Assembly (NCBI RefSeq): GCF_003032475.1
Contig: NZ_CP028369.1
Coordinates: 3,720,001-3,784,000 of the forward strand
Source: Streptomyces sp. P3
Lineage (GTDB): Bacteria; Actinomycetota; Actinomycetes; Streptomycetales; Streptomycetaceae
Direction: 5' to 3'
DNA length: 64,000 nucleotides
The position numbers were made by a program, and so were the translations under genes. How positions within the stretch are numbered: the stretch's first letter is position 1; the number at the start of each line of letters is the position of its first letter. Shown piece after piece: positions 56,821-64,000 of this stretch. The notes beneath the pieces are model-generated. The model did not search any database, was not told the DNA's origin, and worked only from the letters and a program-made list of their open reading frames with translations.

Positions 56821-57525
56821 ATGTCCACAGGAGTGATCATCGCTCTGATCGTGGTCGTGGCGGCCGTAGTCGCCGTCGCGGCCGTCCTGGCCGTGCGGGC
56901 CCGCGGCTCGCACGGCGGACGCAGCCTGAAGCACCGCTTCGGGCCCGAGTACGACCGGGCGGTTGCCCGGCACGACGGAGACGTCAAGGCCGCGGAGCGG
57001 GAGCTCGACGCTCGCGTGGAGCGGCACGGCGGGCTGCGCGCGCGTCCGCTGGAGGCCGCCGAACGCGAGCGCTTCGAGGCTCGTTGGACGGCCGCCCAGG
57101 AGCGGTTCGTCGACTCGCCCCGCGAAGCGGTCGCCGAAGCGGACCGGCTGATCGCGGAAGTCGCCGGCGCCCGGGGCTTCCCGGACGGAGGCCAGTACGA
57201 GGAGCAGCTCGCCGCGATCTCCGTCCACCGCGCGCACCGCGTCGACGGCTACCGCCGGGTCCACCGAGTCGCCCGCTTCTCCGCAGGCGGCGACGGCACG
57301 CGGCACCCGGGCTCGGCCGACGTCCCGGGGGCCGACGGCGGGCACGCACCCGGCACCGAGGACATGCGGGCCGCCATGGTCGAGGCCCGCGCCCTCTTCG
57401 ACGACCTCGTCGGCCCGGCCGGCCGCGACCCCGGCCACGACCGCGCGGCCCGGCCCGCGACCACCGGGGAGCGCTCCGGCCACCAGCTGCCGTGGGGCTT
57501 CCACCGCCACGCGAAGGAAGGCTGA
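56821..57525 (+). CDS. Membrane-anchored protein with FVDxPRxAVxEAD domain
   Basis: 234 residues. One N-terminal transmembrane helix (residues 5-27) is followed by a charged helical region. The motif FVDSPREAVAEAD occupies 96-108, next to EARWTAAQERF and the GGQYEEQLAAISVHRAHRVD segment. The same motif occurs in the next gene, which indicates homology. In actinobacteria this helical family is common but without a known role. The C-terminal 50 residues look disordered. It lies 5 bp before the next gene, forming an operon. Confidence 0.75.
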   Translation: MSTGVIIALIVVVAAVVAVAAVLAVRARGSHGGRSLKHRFGPEYDRAVARHDGDVKAAERELDARVERHGGLRARPLEAAERERFEARWTAAQERFVDSPREAVAEADRLIAEVAGARGFPDGGQYEEQLAAISVHRAHRVDGYRRVHRVARFSAGGDGTRHPGSADVPGADGGHAPGTEDMRAAMVEARALFDDLVGPAGRDPGHDRAARPATTGERSGHQLPWGFHRHAKEG

Positions 57526-57530
57526 CCGCC

Positions 57531-58301
57531 ATGCCGGACATGACACCGAACAAGGGCACCGGCCCGGAGGACCGCGGTCAGGCGGCCACAACCCCCGCTC
57601 CCGACGCCCCCCTCACGACAGCGCCCGACACCATCGCCGGTGCCGCCGATCGGACCGGTACCGTCGACCCGACCGGCACTGCCGACCGGACCGGCGCCAC
57701 CGGCTCGGCCGGGGCCGACCGTGCGCCCGGCGCGGCGGCGGGTGCGGCGGCCGTGAAGCCGAAGCCGCTCCGCCCCGAGCCCGGTACATCCGCGAACGGC
57801 GCGGACGGAACGGGAATCGCCCCCGGTACGGACGCCGGTGCTACAGGCACGGGCGCCGACGGTGCCGGCACCGGCCGTACAGGCGTTGGCGGTACCGTCA
57901 GCAGTCGTACAGGCGCCGGCGGCAGTACGGCGGCCGCGACCCGCGACGTGGTCGACGCGGCCGGTCGTCACGACGCCCGCGGCGCGTCGTCCCTGCTCCC
58001 GGACGAGGAGTGCGACCGGATGGCCACCCGTCTGCGGCACGCCGTCGTCGGGTTCGTCGACGGTCCCCGGGACGCCGTGGTGGAGGCCGACGAGGTGCTG
58101 GAGGAGCTCGCCGGGCGCCTCACCGAGGCGGTGGACCGCCGCCGCCGTACCCTGCGCGGCTCATGGCAGCAGGAGGACGGCGGAAAAGCGCACGGCAGCA
58201 AGGACCGTGGGCCGGCGGCCGCCACGGCCGTCGACACCGAGCAACTGCGGCTCGCCCTGCGGGACTACCGCGAGCTCACCGAGCGGCTGCTGCACCTCTG
58301 A
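57531..58301 (+). CDS. Low-complexity protein with C-terminal FVDxPRxAVxEAD domain
   Basis: 256 residues. Residues 1-140 are low-complexity, rich in Thr, Gly, Ala and Asp, and probably disordered. The folded part starts near 150 and carries FVDGPRDAVVEAD at 175-187, matching the motif of the upstream gene. The end DTEQLRLALRDYRELTERLL is a strong helix. No membrane segment. The gap to the upstream stop is 5 bp, so the proteins are cotranslated and may interact. Function unknown. Confidence 0.72.
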   Translation: MPDMTPNKGTGPEDRGQAATTPAPDAPLTTAPDTIAGAADRTGTVDPTGTADRTGATGSAGADRAPGAAAGAAAVKPKPLRPEPGTSANGADGTGIAPGTDAGATGTGADGAGTGRTGVGGTVSSRTGAGGSTAAATRDVVDAAGRHDARGASSLLPDEECDRMATRLRHAVVGFVDGPRDAVVEADEVLEELAGRLTEAVDRRRRTLRGSWQQEDGGKAHGSKDRGPAAATAVDTEQLRLALRDYRELTERLLHL

Positions 58302-58327
58302 CCGCTCCCTGACACCGCCGCCGCCGC

Positions 58328-58762
58328 TCAGTCCCGCGGCTCCCGCGGCACGTCCCCGGCCGCCGCCCGACGCTCCCGCCACTCCTGTACGACCGCTTCG
58401 GCGTCGTACGGTTTCATGCCCAGCGGGGGGCCGGGCGGCGGCTTGAACATCATGTCGCGCAGTTTCACGTTGACGTCCGTGATGATCTTCCGGACGAGGC
58501 GTTCCGACGGAGCCGCGTAGGCCGCCGCGAGGGCGTCCTCCGCCTCCTTGCGCAGTGCGAGGGTCGGCGGCAGCACGGAGAGCCCCTCGCGGGCCATCTT
58601 CCGCTTGATCCACCACAGTTCGTCGTACGACGTGTCGGTGACGGCGGGCAACGGCTTTCCCGCGCCCGGCAGTCGGTCGAACTCGCCGCGCCGCTGGGCG
58701 TCGCGGATCTGCTTGTCGACCCAAGACTCGAACGGCACACCCGGTGGCTTTCGCTCGGTCAT
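58328..58762 (-). CDS. DUF1992 (DnaJ-C28-like) domain protein
   Basis: 144 residues. The DUF1992 opening is ESWVDKQIRDAQRRGEFDRL followed by GAGKPL, then DELWWIKRKMAREGLSVLPP. This domain is found in bacterial proteins and in eukaryotic DNAJC28. It is soluble with no enzyme motif. Function unknown in bacteria. The start ATG is at 58762, divergent from the FHA gene across 117 bp. Confidence 0.88.
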   Translation of the reverse strand: MTERKPPGVPFESWVDKQIRDAQRRGEFDRLPGAGKPLPAVTDTSYDELWWIKRKMAREGLSVLPPTLALRKEAEDALAAAYAAPSERLVRKIITDVNVKLRDMMFKPPPGPPLGMKPYDAEAVVQEWRERRAAAGDVPREPRD

Positions 58763-58879
58763 GCGTCCATTGTGCCGGACGCCGTGGGCCCGGGCGATTT
58801 ATCATGCGGCGGCTGTACCCGCACACTTAGGACACAGGACGCCGACAGGCATGCCGCAGACATCTCAAGGGGAGCGCAC

Positions 58880-59272
58880 GTGCTCGAACTGACCATGGCC
58901 ACCGTCTCCGGGACGGAAGAGGGCGCCACGGCCGGCATGCTGATGGCCGACTCGCCGAGCGACCCGGGCGCCGTGCTGAGGGTGGGCCGGGACAGGTCCG
59001 TGTGCCGGCTGGCGACCCCCGACGACTGGCTGTTCGTCTCCCGTGTGCACCTGGAGTTCCTGTGCGGTCCCGACGGCACCTGGCAGGTGTCGTGGCTGCG
59101 CGGCTCGCAGGACGAGCCCTCCTCCGAGGTGCGGCTCCTCGTCGGTCAGCACACCCAGCCGCTCGCCTACGGGGGGACCGTGCCGCTCGCCCGCGGCGGT
59201 GCCGGTGAGATCGTCGTCCTCGACCGCACCGGGCCGCGCAGCGTCAACGTGGGCTTCTACCACGAGGCCTGA
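58880..59272 (+). CDS. FHA domain protein, minimal
   Basis: 130 residues from GTG 58880 with AAGGGGAG upstream. Almost the whole chain is a forkhead-associated domain: the phosphothreonine-binding core has LRVGRDRSVC and the SRVHLEF strand (Ser-Arg-x-His). It lacks any partner domain, so it is a stand-alone pThr reader. Streptomyces Ser/Thr kinases often regulate wall and division through such proteins. No kinase gene is in this window. It converges on the methyltransferase over a region with a 64-bp duplication. Confidence 0.82.
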   Translation: MLELTMATVSGTEEGATAGMLMADSPSDPGAVLRVGRDRSVCRLATPDDWLFVSRVHLEFLCGPDGTWQVSWLRGSQDEPSSEVRLLVGQHTQPLAYGGTVPLARGGAGEIVVLDRTGPRSVNVGFYHEA

Positions 59273-59379
59273 GCCCTCCGCCGGGCCGCCCTCCGCCCGC
59301 CCGCCCGCTCCGCCGCCCGCCCGTACGGTGTCTCGTCGTCCGCCAGGCGGTGCCGGAGCTCGACACGCGCTGTCGTGGG

Positions 59380-59507
59380 GCGGCGGCGGAGGGGCTACGC
59401 GAGGACGCGCGCCAGCGCGAAACCGTCGTAGCCCTTCGCTCCAGCGGCGGCGGAGGGGCTACGCGAGGACGCGCGCCAGCGCGAAACCGTCGTAGCCCTT
59501 CGCTCCA
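59380..59507. repeat. Perfect 64-bp tandem duplication spanning the 3' end of the methyltransferase gene
   Basis: Bases 59380-59443 and 59444-59507 are identical and directly adjacent. The second copy contains the last 16 codons and stop of the O-methyltransferase; the first is outside the coding region. The unit length (64) is not a multiple of three, yet the protein is unaffected because the stop in the inner copy is met first. Identity at every base implies recent origin or an assembly effect. Confidence 0.93.
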
Positions 59508-60130
59508 ACCGTCTGGATCGCCGTGCCGCTCAGCCGCGGATGCGAGCCGATCAGCTCGACCGCGCCGCGGCTGCCGCGCACGTCCTCCGCGTCGCTGTGC
59601 GCGTCGGCGACCCGGCCGCCGCGGACGACGTTGTCGACGACGATCAGACTGCCCGCGCTGGTGAGCCTCAGCGCCCACTCCAGATAGTGCACGTTGTTGC
59701 CCTTGTCGGCGTCGATGAAGACCAGGTCGAAGGGGGGCGGGTTCTCGTCCGCCAGCCGCGGCAGCGACTCCAGCGCCGCGCCGACCCGCACCTCGACCAC
59801 CTTGTCGAGGCCCGCGCGGGCGATGTTGCGGACGGCGACCTCCGCGTGCCGGGGGTCGTACTCCAGGGAGATCAGCCGGCCGTCGGCGGGCAGCGCGCGG
59901 GCCAGCCAGATCGTGCTGTAGCCGCCCAGCGTGCCGATCTCCAGGATCTGCCGGGCCCCCTGCACCTCGGCGAGGAGCTGCAGCAGCTTGCCCTGGTTCG
60001 CCGTCACGCTGATGTGCGGCAGCCCGGCGGCCTCGCTGTCCCGCAGCGCGGCCGCCATCACCTCGTCGTCCGGGGCGAGACGGCCGGTGAAGTAGGCGTC
60101 GACGGCGTCCCAGACCTGCGACTCGCTCAT
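59459..60130 (-). CDS. Class I SAM-dependent O-methyltransferase
   Basis: 223 residues, the length of the catechol/caffeoyl-CoA-like OMT family (PF01596). Motif I is ILEIGTLGGYSTIWLA, the metal/substrate region is FDLVFIDADKGNN, and SLIVVDNVVRGGRV follows. The ATG at 60130 gives a family-typical start; an ATG 39 bases upstream lies in the leader. It has its own promoter with an operator-like dyad. It methylates a phenolic hydroxyl; substrate unknown. Its last 16 codons are duplicated downstream. Confidence 0.9.
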   Translation of the reverse strand: MSESQVWDAVDAYFTGRLAPDDEVMAAALRDSEAAGLPHISVTANQGKLLQLLAEVQGARQILEIGTLGGYSTIWLARALPADGRLISLEYDPRHAEVAVRNIARAGLDKVVEVRVGAALESLPRLADENPPPFDLVFIDADKGNNVHYLEWALRLTSAGSLIVVDNVVRGGRVADAHSDAEDVRGSRGAVELIGSHPRLSGTAIQTVGAKGYDGFALARVLA

Positions 60131-60181
60131 GCGCTCAGCCTCTCGTGTGCCTGACATGTCGGGCGGCATGTCGCTGACAAA

Positions 60182-60210
60182 TGGTTAGGCATGCTAACAA
60201 GCCATGTCAA
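60182..60210 (-). promoter_or_regulatory. Methyltransferase promoter overlapped by palindrome
   Basis: On the minus strand, -35 TTGACA (60205-60210) and -10 TAACCA (60182-60187) are separated by exactly 17 bp. The dyad GTTAG-GCATG-CTAAC (60184-60198) covers the -10 and spacer. It resembles MarR-family operators. A ligand-controlled repressor is probable, but no regulator gene is adjacent. Confidence 0.6.
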
Positions 60211-60662
60211 CGACGCCCGCCGCGGACGACGCCCGTCCGCCCGCTCCATAGGGCTCCGTACGGCTGGAATTCACCCGTTCGGAGCAGGAGGAGCGGAGAA
60301 CTGTCGAAGGGGCTGCCCGGGGGACGGCCCGCGTGACGTGGCGGAGGTACCTGAGCCGGACGCGCCGCCGTGAACGCACCCCACCTCGTATCACTCCGCC
60401 ACTCTCCGTACTCCCCGCCGCGCGCGGGGTGCCACGAAGGTACGGCGCGGGAGCCCGTTCCGTCCGCGCGGTGATCCGGATACCGCCCCTCGCGGAAGCG
60501 CCGCGTCCGGGGGACGCACTATCCTCTACCGGACAAAAGGAGAGAAGACGTCAGGTGGAACGGGGGGCCGGCGTCTCCGTGCGGGGGGAGACGTGCGCCT
60601 CATGAGAGGCGCCGGACGATCCGCGCGACGCGCGTGGACGAACGGGCGGGAGGCCACAGAGC
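60211..60662. other. 452-bp region upstream of the GT87/PAP2 gene, no gene recognised
   Basis: Short frames exist on both strands, but they are Arg/Pro-rich and have no ribosome site. The stretch must contain the promoter for the gene at 60663, probably near 60510-60560 where AT content is higher (CTATCCTCTACCGGACAAAAGG). GGGAGG at about 60648-60653 is the ribosome site of that gene. Confidence 0.5.
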
Positions 60663-62831
60663 GTGGCGAATGCGGAACACAGCGGGCGGACGGCGGAACC
60701 CTTCCTCCCAGGGGCCGGCAGCACCGACCCGGCCGGGGCGCGGCTGCGCGCGGCCCGCCTCGGCCTCTGGCTGGTGGCGGCCCTCCTCGCCGTACGCCAG
60801 GTGGCCGCCGTCCTCGGCACCCCGCGCGGGGAACGGCTGACGGACCTCGGGACCTGGGTCGGACCCGACGGCGTGCTGCACGTCAACGGCTCGCTCTACG
60901 ACTCCGCACGCTTCACCGGCACCCCGTTCGGCGGGCTGGTGCTCAAACCCCTCACCCGGGCGGCCGAACAGGCCCTCGGGTGGGGCTGGACCTTCGGCAC
61001 GCTGCTGCTGGTCGCCGCCCTCGGGGTGATCGCCGCCCGCAACCTGCCCCGGCCGCTCGGCAGACGGACGTCGCTGCTCGCCGCCCCCGTCGCGACCAGC
61101 CTGCTCATGCTGTCGCTGCCCGTGCGCAACGCGTTCTGGCTCGGCCAGACCGGCATCATCACGGTCCTGCTCGTCGCCCTCGGCTGCTTCGTCGCCCGGG
61201 ACTGGCGGACCGCCGGCGTCCTCATCGGCGTGGCCGCCGCCCTGCAGCCCGCGGTCCTGCTCTTCGCCGCCCTGCTCTGGTTCACCGGCCGCCGCCGCGC
61301 CGCGGCCGCCTCCGGGGCCGCCTTCGCCGGCCTCACGCTGCTCACCTGGGCGGCCATGCCGCGCGACTCGTACATCTACTGGGTGCACCACATGGCGGGC
61401 GCCGGCCTCGGCGGCGAGGCGGACGCCCTCGCCAACCAGTCCCTGCACGGCGCCCTGCTGCGCCTCGGCCTCGCCGGGCCGCTGGAGATCGGTCTGTTCC
61501 TGTCGCTCGGCGCGGCGGTCGCGGTCCTCGGCGTGCGCCGGGCGGTCCGCTACGCACGCGACGGCCAGCTGCTCCTCGCGGTCGCCGTGACGGGCTGCGC
61601 GGCGATCGCCGTCTCGCCCACCACCTGGCAGCACCAACTGCTGTGGGTGCTGCCGGCGGTGGTCGGCCGGGTCGGCCGGCGCGCCGCCGACCGCTATGTC
61701 TGGCCGGTGGCGGTCATCGTGGTGATGACGCTCCCCGGGGCCATGCTGCTGCCGCACATGGCCGCCCTGTTCCCGCTGCGCGACAACGCGGTGCTGCTGG
61801 CCGCGGTCGCCGCCGCCACGGTCGTCCCGTTCCTGTCGCGGACGTCCCCTCGCTACCGGACGCCGATTCCGGCGGAGCAGACCCCGCCGGTTCCCGCGCG
61901 CTTGGGGCGCGTGCCGCTGCTGCCGTTCCTCGAACGCGTCCTGACCCGCCCCAACCTGCTGTTGGAGCTGCTGCTGATCCGTGTCACCTACGCGGCCTAC
62001 CAGCGGGTCCGGCTGGCGGCGACCGGCGGCACGAACTCCGGCGGGCGGGCGCGCGCGGAGACGCACGGACAGCAGATCCTCGACATCGAGCGGTTCCTGC
62101 ACCTCGACGTGGAGCGCGCGGTCAACCACTGGGTGACCGGCGTCGGTTGGCTGCGGGACTTCTTCGACTTCTACTACACGTCCTTCCACTTCGTCGTCCC
62201 GCTGACCCTCCTCGCGGTGCTGTACGTGCGCCGCCCGGCCGACTACCGCTGGGCCCGCGCGTCCCTCGGCTTCGCGACCCTGCTGGCCCTCGTCGGCTTC
62301 TGGCTCTACCCGCTGGCCCCGCCCCGCCTGATGCCCGGCCTGGGCGTCATCGACACGGTGCACGGCGTCCAGGACTTCTCCAAGCCGGACTACGGCACCC
62401 TCACCGCGCTCACCAACCAGTACGCGGCGATGCCGTCCCTGCACTTCGGCTGGTCCCTGTGGTGCGGGCTGGTCATCGCGATCGTCGCCCGGAGACGGTG
62501 GGTGAAGGCCCTCGGCCTGCTGCACCCGCTCCTCACCGTCTCGTCCATCGTGACCACCGGCAACCACTGGGTGCTGGACGCGGCCGGCGGCGCCACGGTG
62601 GTGCTGGCCGGCTTCGCCCTGTCCTACCTCCTGATGGGCCCCCGGGCGCAGGCCGCCACGGCGGCGACGGCGGCGGCGACGGCGAGGACGGCGATGACGG
62701 GCTCGGCGGCGGAGGCCGAAGTCGGGTCGGAGGCCGAAGTCGGGTCGGAGGTCGAGGCGGAGGCGGCGGCGAGGGGGAGGAGGGCGGCCGAGCCGGTGCG
62801 GGTGTCCCGGAAGGACCCGGCGCCGAGGTGA
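60663..62831 (+). CDS. Bifunctional GT87-type glycosyltransferase / PAP2 phosphatase membrane protein
   Basis: 722 residues from GTG 60663 with GGGAGG upstream. Residues 1-400 form the polytopic GT87 (DUF2029) mannosyltransferase-like unit, with several membrane helices. From about 430 comes a PAP2/Aur1-like unit: FYYTSFHFVVPLTLL, MPSLHFGWSLWCGL with His near 597 and TTGNHWVLDAAGG with His near 633. Fusions of this type act on lipid-linked sugars in actinobacterial envelope synthesis. The C-terminal 40 residues come from an 18-bp repeat and are acidic. It converges on the NACHT gene with no gap. Confidence 0.85.
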   Translation: MANAEHSGRTAEPFLPGAGSTDPAGARLRAARLGLWLVAALLAVRQVAAVLGTPRGERLTDLGTWVGPDGVLHVNGSLYDSARFTGTPFGGLVLKPLTRAAEQALGWGWTFGTLLLVAALGVIAARNLPRPLGRRTSLLAAPVATSLLMLSLPVRNAFWLGQTGIITVLLVALGCFVARDWRTAGVLIGVAAALQPAVLLFAALLWFTGRRRAAAASGAAFAGLTLLTWAAMPRDSYIYWVHHMAGAGLGGEADALANQSLHGALLRLGLAGPLEIGLFLSLGAAVAVLGVRRAVRYARDGQLLLAVAVTGCAAIAVSPTTWQHQLLWVLPAVVGRVGRRAADRYVWPVAVIVVMTLPGAMLLPHMAALFPLRDNAVLLAAVAAATVVPFLSRTSPRYRTPIPAEQTPPVPARLGRVPLLPFLERVLTRPNLLLELLLIRVTYAAYQRVRLAATGGTNSGGRARAETHGQQILDIERFLHLDVERAVNHWVTGVGWLRDFFDFYYTSFHFVVPLTLLAVLYVRRPADYRWARASLGFATLLALVGFWLYPLAPPRLMPGLGVIDTVHGVQDFSKPDYGTLTALTNQYAAMPSLHFGWSLWCGLVIAIVARRRWVKALGLLHPLLTVSSIVTTGNHWVLDAAGGATVVLAGFALSYLLMGPRAQAATAATAAATARTAMTGSAAEAEVGSEAEVGSEVEAEAAARGRRAAEPVRVSRKDPAPR
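62712..62747 (+). repeat. Direct repeat of 18 bp near the end of the GT87/PAP2 gene
   Basis: GAGGCCGAAGTCGGGTCG occurs twice in tandem (62712-62729 and 62730-62747), encoding repeated Glu-Ala-Glu-Val-Gly-Ser. It keeps frame, so copy number could vary harmlessly. Confidence 0.75.
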
Positions 62832-64000
62832 TCACCCCGCCGTGTCCCGCTCCCCTCGGGCCAGCCGTTCCTGGAGACGGGCGTGGCGGAACTGGTAGAC
62901 GGGGCCCGTCGCCCGCAGCAGGTTGCGGCGGCGGGCGTCCTCCAGGAAGTGCACCAGTCGTAGCGGAGTGCCCTCCTCGTAGTGGAGCTGCACGGCCGTC
63001 AGGGCGGTGGCGACGGCGAGGTTGCCGGCGAGGCCCGAGGTGGCGCCGGTCCACACCAGGGCCGTCACCCCGAACATCACCCCCAGCAGGGGGGACTGGG
63101 ACCAGGCCACGATCGGGCCGACGTACAGCGCGAGGGCGAGGCCGGTGAGCAGCCCCAGGAACAGGCGCAGCCCGAGGTGGTGGCGCCACACGTCGCGCGG
63201 TCCCACCGACCGGGTGTCGAGCACCGAGGGCCGAGAGTAGTGCTCGCGCACCGGATCGTAGTGACGGCCCGTTCCCAGGGAGAGGAACGGGGCGCCGGAG
63301 ACGATCTCGTATCCGCGGCCGGTGACCAGCACCTCGCTGAAGCCGAGCGGCAGCGTGACCAGATACCACAGCCACCACGGCGGAGTGTCGTCGATCAGCG
63401 GTACGACGGGTATGACAAGGCAGAGCAGGGTGCCCACGAACAGCCATTGTGTGATGCCGGAGCCGACCGTCCTCCGGGTGAAGATGTCGCGCCATCCCGC
63501 GCTCGACAGCGGCTGCGGGACGCTGAACCGGGCGAGACGCCGGGCGATCTCGTGCCCGCCGGCGATCGCCCCGAGAGGGACGACGACGGCCGTCAGGAGG
63601 GTCGGGCTGAGGCTCCAGGCCATGATCGCGCCGGGCGTGCCGCACACCACCGCGGCGACGATCCACACGGCGATCGTCCGGGGCCGCCGGCCCGTCCAGC
63701 CGGGGACATGCCACCAGCGCAGATCGCGCGTGCCCTCCGCGGTGAGGCGGGCGGCGATGTGGCGGAGCGTGCGCTCGGCGGTCCTGGCGGAGTAGCGGGG
63801 ACGTGGGTGCCCGGGACGCCGTGTGTAGGCAGCGGCCACCGCATGGTCGAGGAGATGGTTCTCCACGGCGCGAGCGGTGGGGAAGCGGGCGGTGTCGAGG
63901 AGTTCGTCGACGGGGTCGTCGTCGCCGTACACGTCACGCAGCAGGGCGATGGCGAGCGGCCCGGAGAGCGCGGCGGCGAGCGGGTCGGCGAGGGGGCCCG
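62832..64000 (-). CDS. NACHT-type NTPase, C-terminal membrane region, 5' part cut by window edge
   Basis: The frame remains open to the right edge; GTG 63932 is an internal codon, not a start, because the reading continues upstream with family-like sequence (DPLAAALSGPLAIALLRDV). About 389 C-terminal residues are visible. VENHLLDHAVAAAYTRR and VHFLEDARRRNLL-VYQFRHARLQERL are typical of the end of bacterial NACHT modules. Between them come eight or so transmembrane helices. NACHT NTPases are STAND proteins of signalling and, in some cases, phage defence. The NTP-binding P-loop lies outside the window. Confidence 0.75.
   Translation of the reverse strand, partial: GPLADPLAAALSGPLAIALLRDVYGDDDPVDELLDTARFPTARAVENHLLDHAVAAAYTRRPGHPRPRYSARTAERTLRHIAARLTAEGTRDLRWWHVPGWTGRRPRTIAVWIVAAVVCGTPGAIMAWSLSPTLLTAVVVPLGAIAGGHEIARRLARFSVPQPLSSAGWRDIFTRRTVGSGITQWLFVGTLLCLVIPVVPLIDDTPPWWLWYLVTLPLGFSEVLVTGRGYEIVSGAPFLSLGTGRHYDPVREHYSRPSVLDTRSVGPRDVWRHHLGLRLFLGLLTGLALALYVGPIVAWSQSPLLGVMFGVTALVWTGATSGLAGNLAVATALTAVQLHYEEGTPLRLVHFLEDARRRNLLRATGPVYQFRHARLQERLARGERDTAG

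Noticed and set aside
59350..59664. Plus-strand frame through the 64-bp duplication with repeated peptide
   Set aside because: The repeated peptide only reflects the DNA duplication; the coding strand is minus.
60333..60605. 90-codon frame upstream of the GT87/PAP2 gene
   Set aside because: Arg/Pro-rich with no ribosome site; probably promoter DNA.
62832..63932. Complete 366-codon membrane protein starting at GTG 63932
   Set aside because: The frame continues upstream to the window edge with NACHT-like sequence, so the GTG is internal.

Overview
The window is a high-GC actinobacterial chromosome segment, almost certainly Streptomyces. Codon third positions are nearly all G or C, many genes start with GTG, and the gene neighbourhoods are typical of Streptomyces. 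No prophage, insertion sequence, CRISPR array or polyketide/NRPS cluster was seen. About 59 protein genes and one tRNA gene can be supported. Both end genes are cut by the window: a MarR regulator on the left and a NACHT-type NTPase on the right.

Layout. 1-7.2 kb: MarR regulator divergent from a quinone-oxidoreductase-like enzyme, a serine hydrolase, two membrane proteins, an aldose epimerase, a GDSL lipoprotein and a DUF3145 protein. 7.3-12.3 kb: the type II fatty acid synthase operon fasR-fabD-fabH-acpP-fabF, on the minus strand. 12.4-21.7 kb: pirin, serine hydrolase, MerR/aldo-keto reductase pair, DUF4429 protein, DUF1023 hydrolase, TetR/MFS efflux pair and a potassium channel. 21.8-26 kb: pyruvate dehydrogenase E1 (aceE) divergent from a DUF3052 protein and an AhpE-like peroxiredoxin. 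26.1-35.1 kb: a Ter stress module with three TerD-family genes, a TerC-like membrane protein, a fourth TerD protein with a disordered tail on the opposite strand, a CitE-like lyase, a fused phosphoribosyltransferase-TRSP-phosphoribosyltransferase protein and a HAD phosphatase. 35.2-43.4 kb: FmdB zinc ribbon, then a cell-envelope block (bifunctional PBP with altered catalytic motifs, polysaccharide-deacetylase-like protein, amidase) and membrane or lipoprotein genes. 43.5 kb: tRNA-Val(UAC). 43.7-53.8 kb: accessory and housekeeping enzymes, including PhoD-like phosphatase, a secreted HNH nuclease, and a GDT1-type Mn/Ca transporter behind a yybP-ykoY-type riboswitch. 54-64 kb: an MFS pump fused to a winged-helix domain, GNAT, two related hypothetical proteins, DUF1992, an FHA protein, an O-methyltransferase whose 3' end is tandemly duplicated, a GT87/PAP2 fusion and the truncated NACHT gene.

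How the genes fit together. AceE supplies acetyl-CoA, which the fab operon consumes; the surrounding gene order (PucR regulator, fab genes, aceE, DUF3052, AhpE) recalls the Rv2238c-Rv2245 region of Mycobacterium tuberculosis. The Ter module combines calcium-binding TerD proteins and a TerC-like membrane partner with three enzyme genes that look like a small pathway for a ribose- or nucleotide-derived metabolite. This is the best candidate in the window for an incompletely described system.
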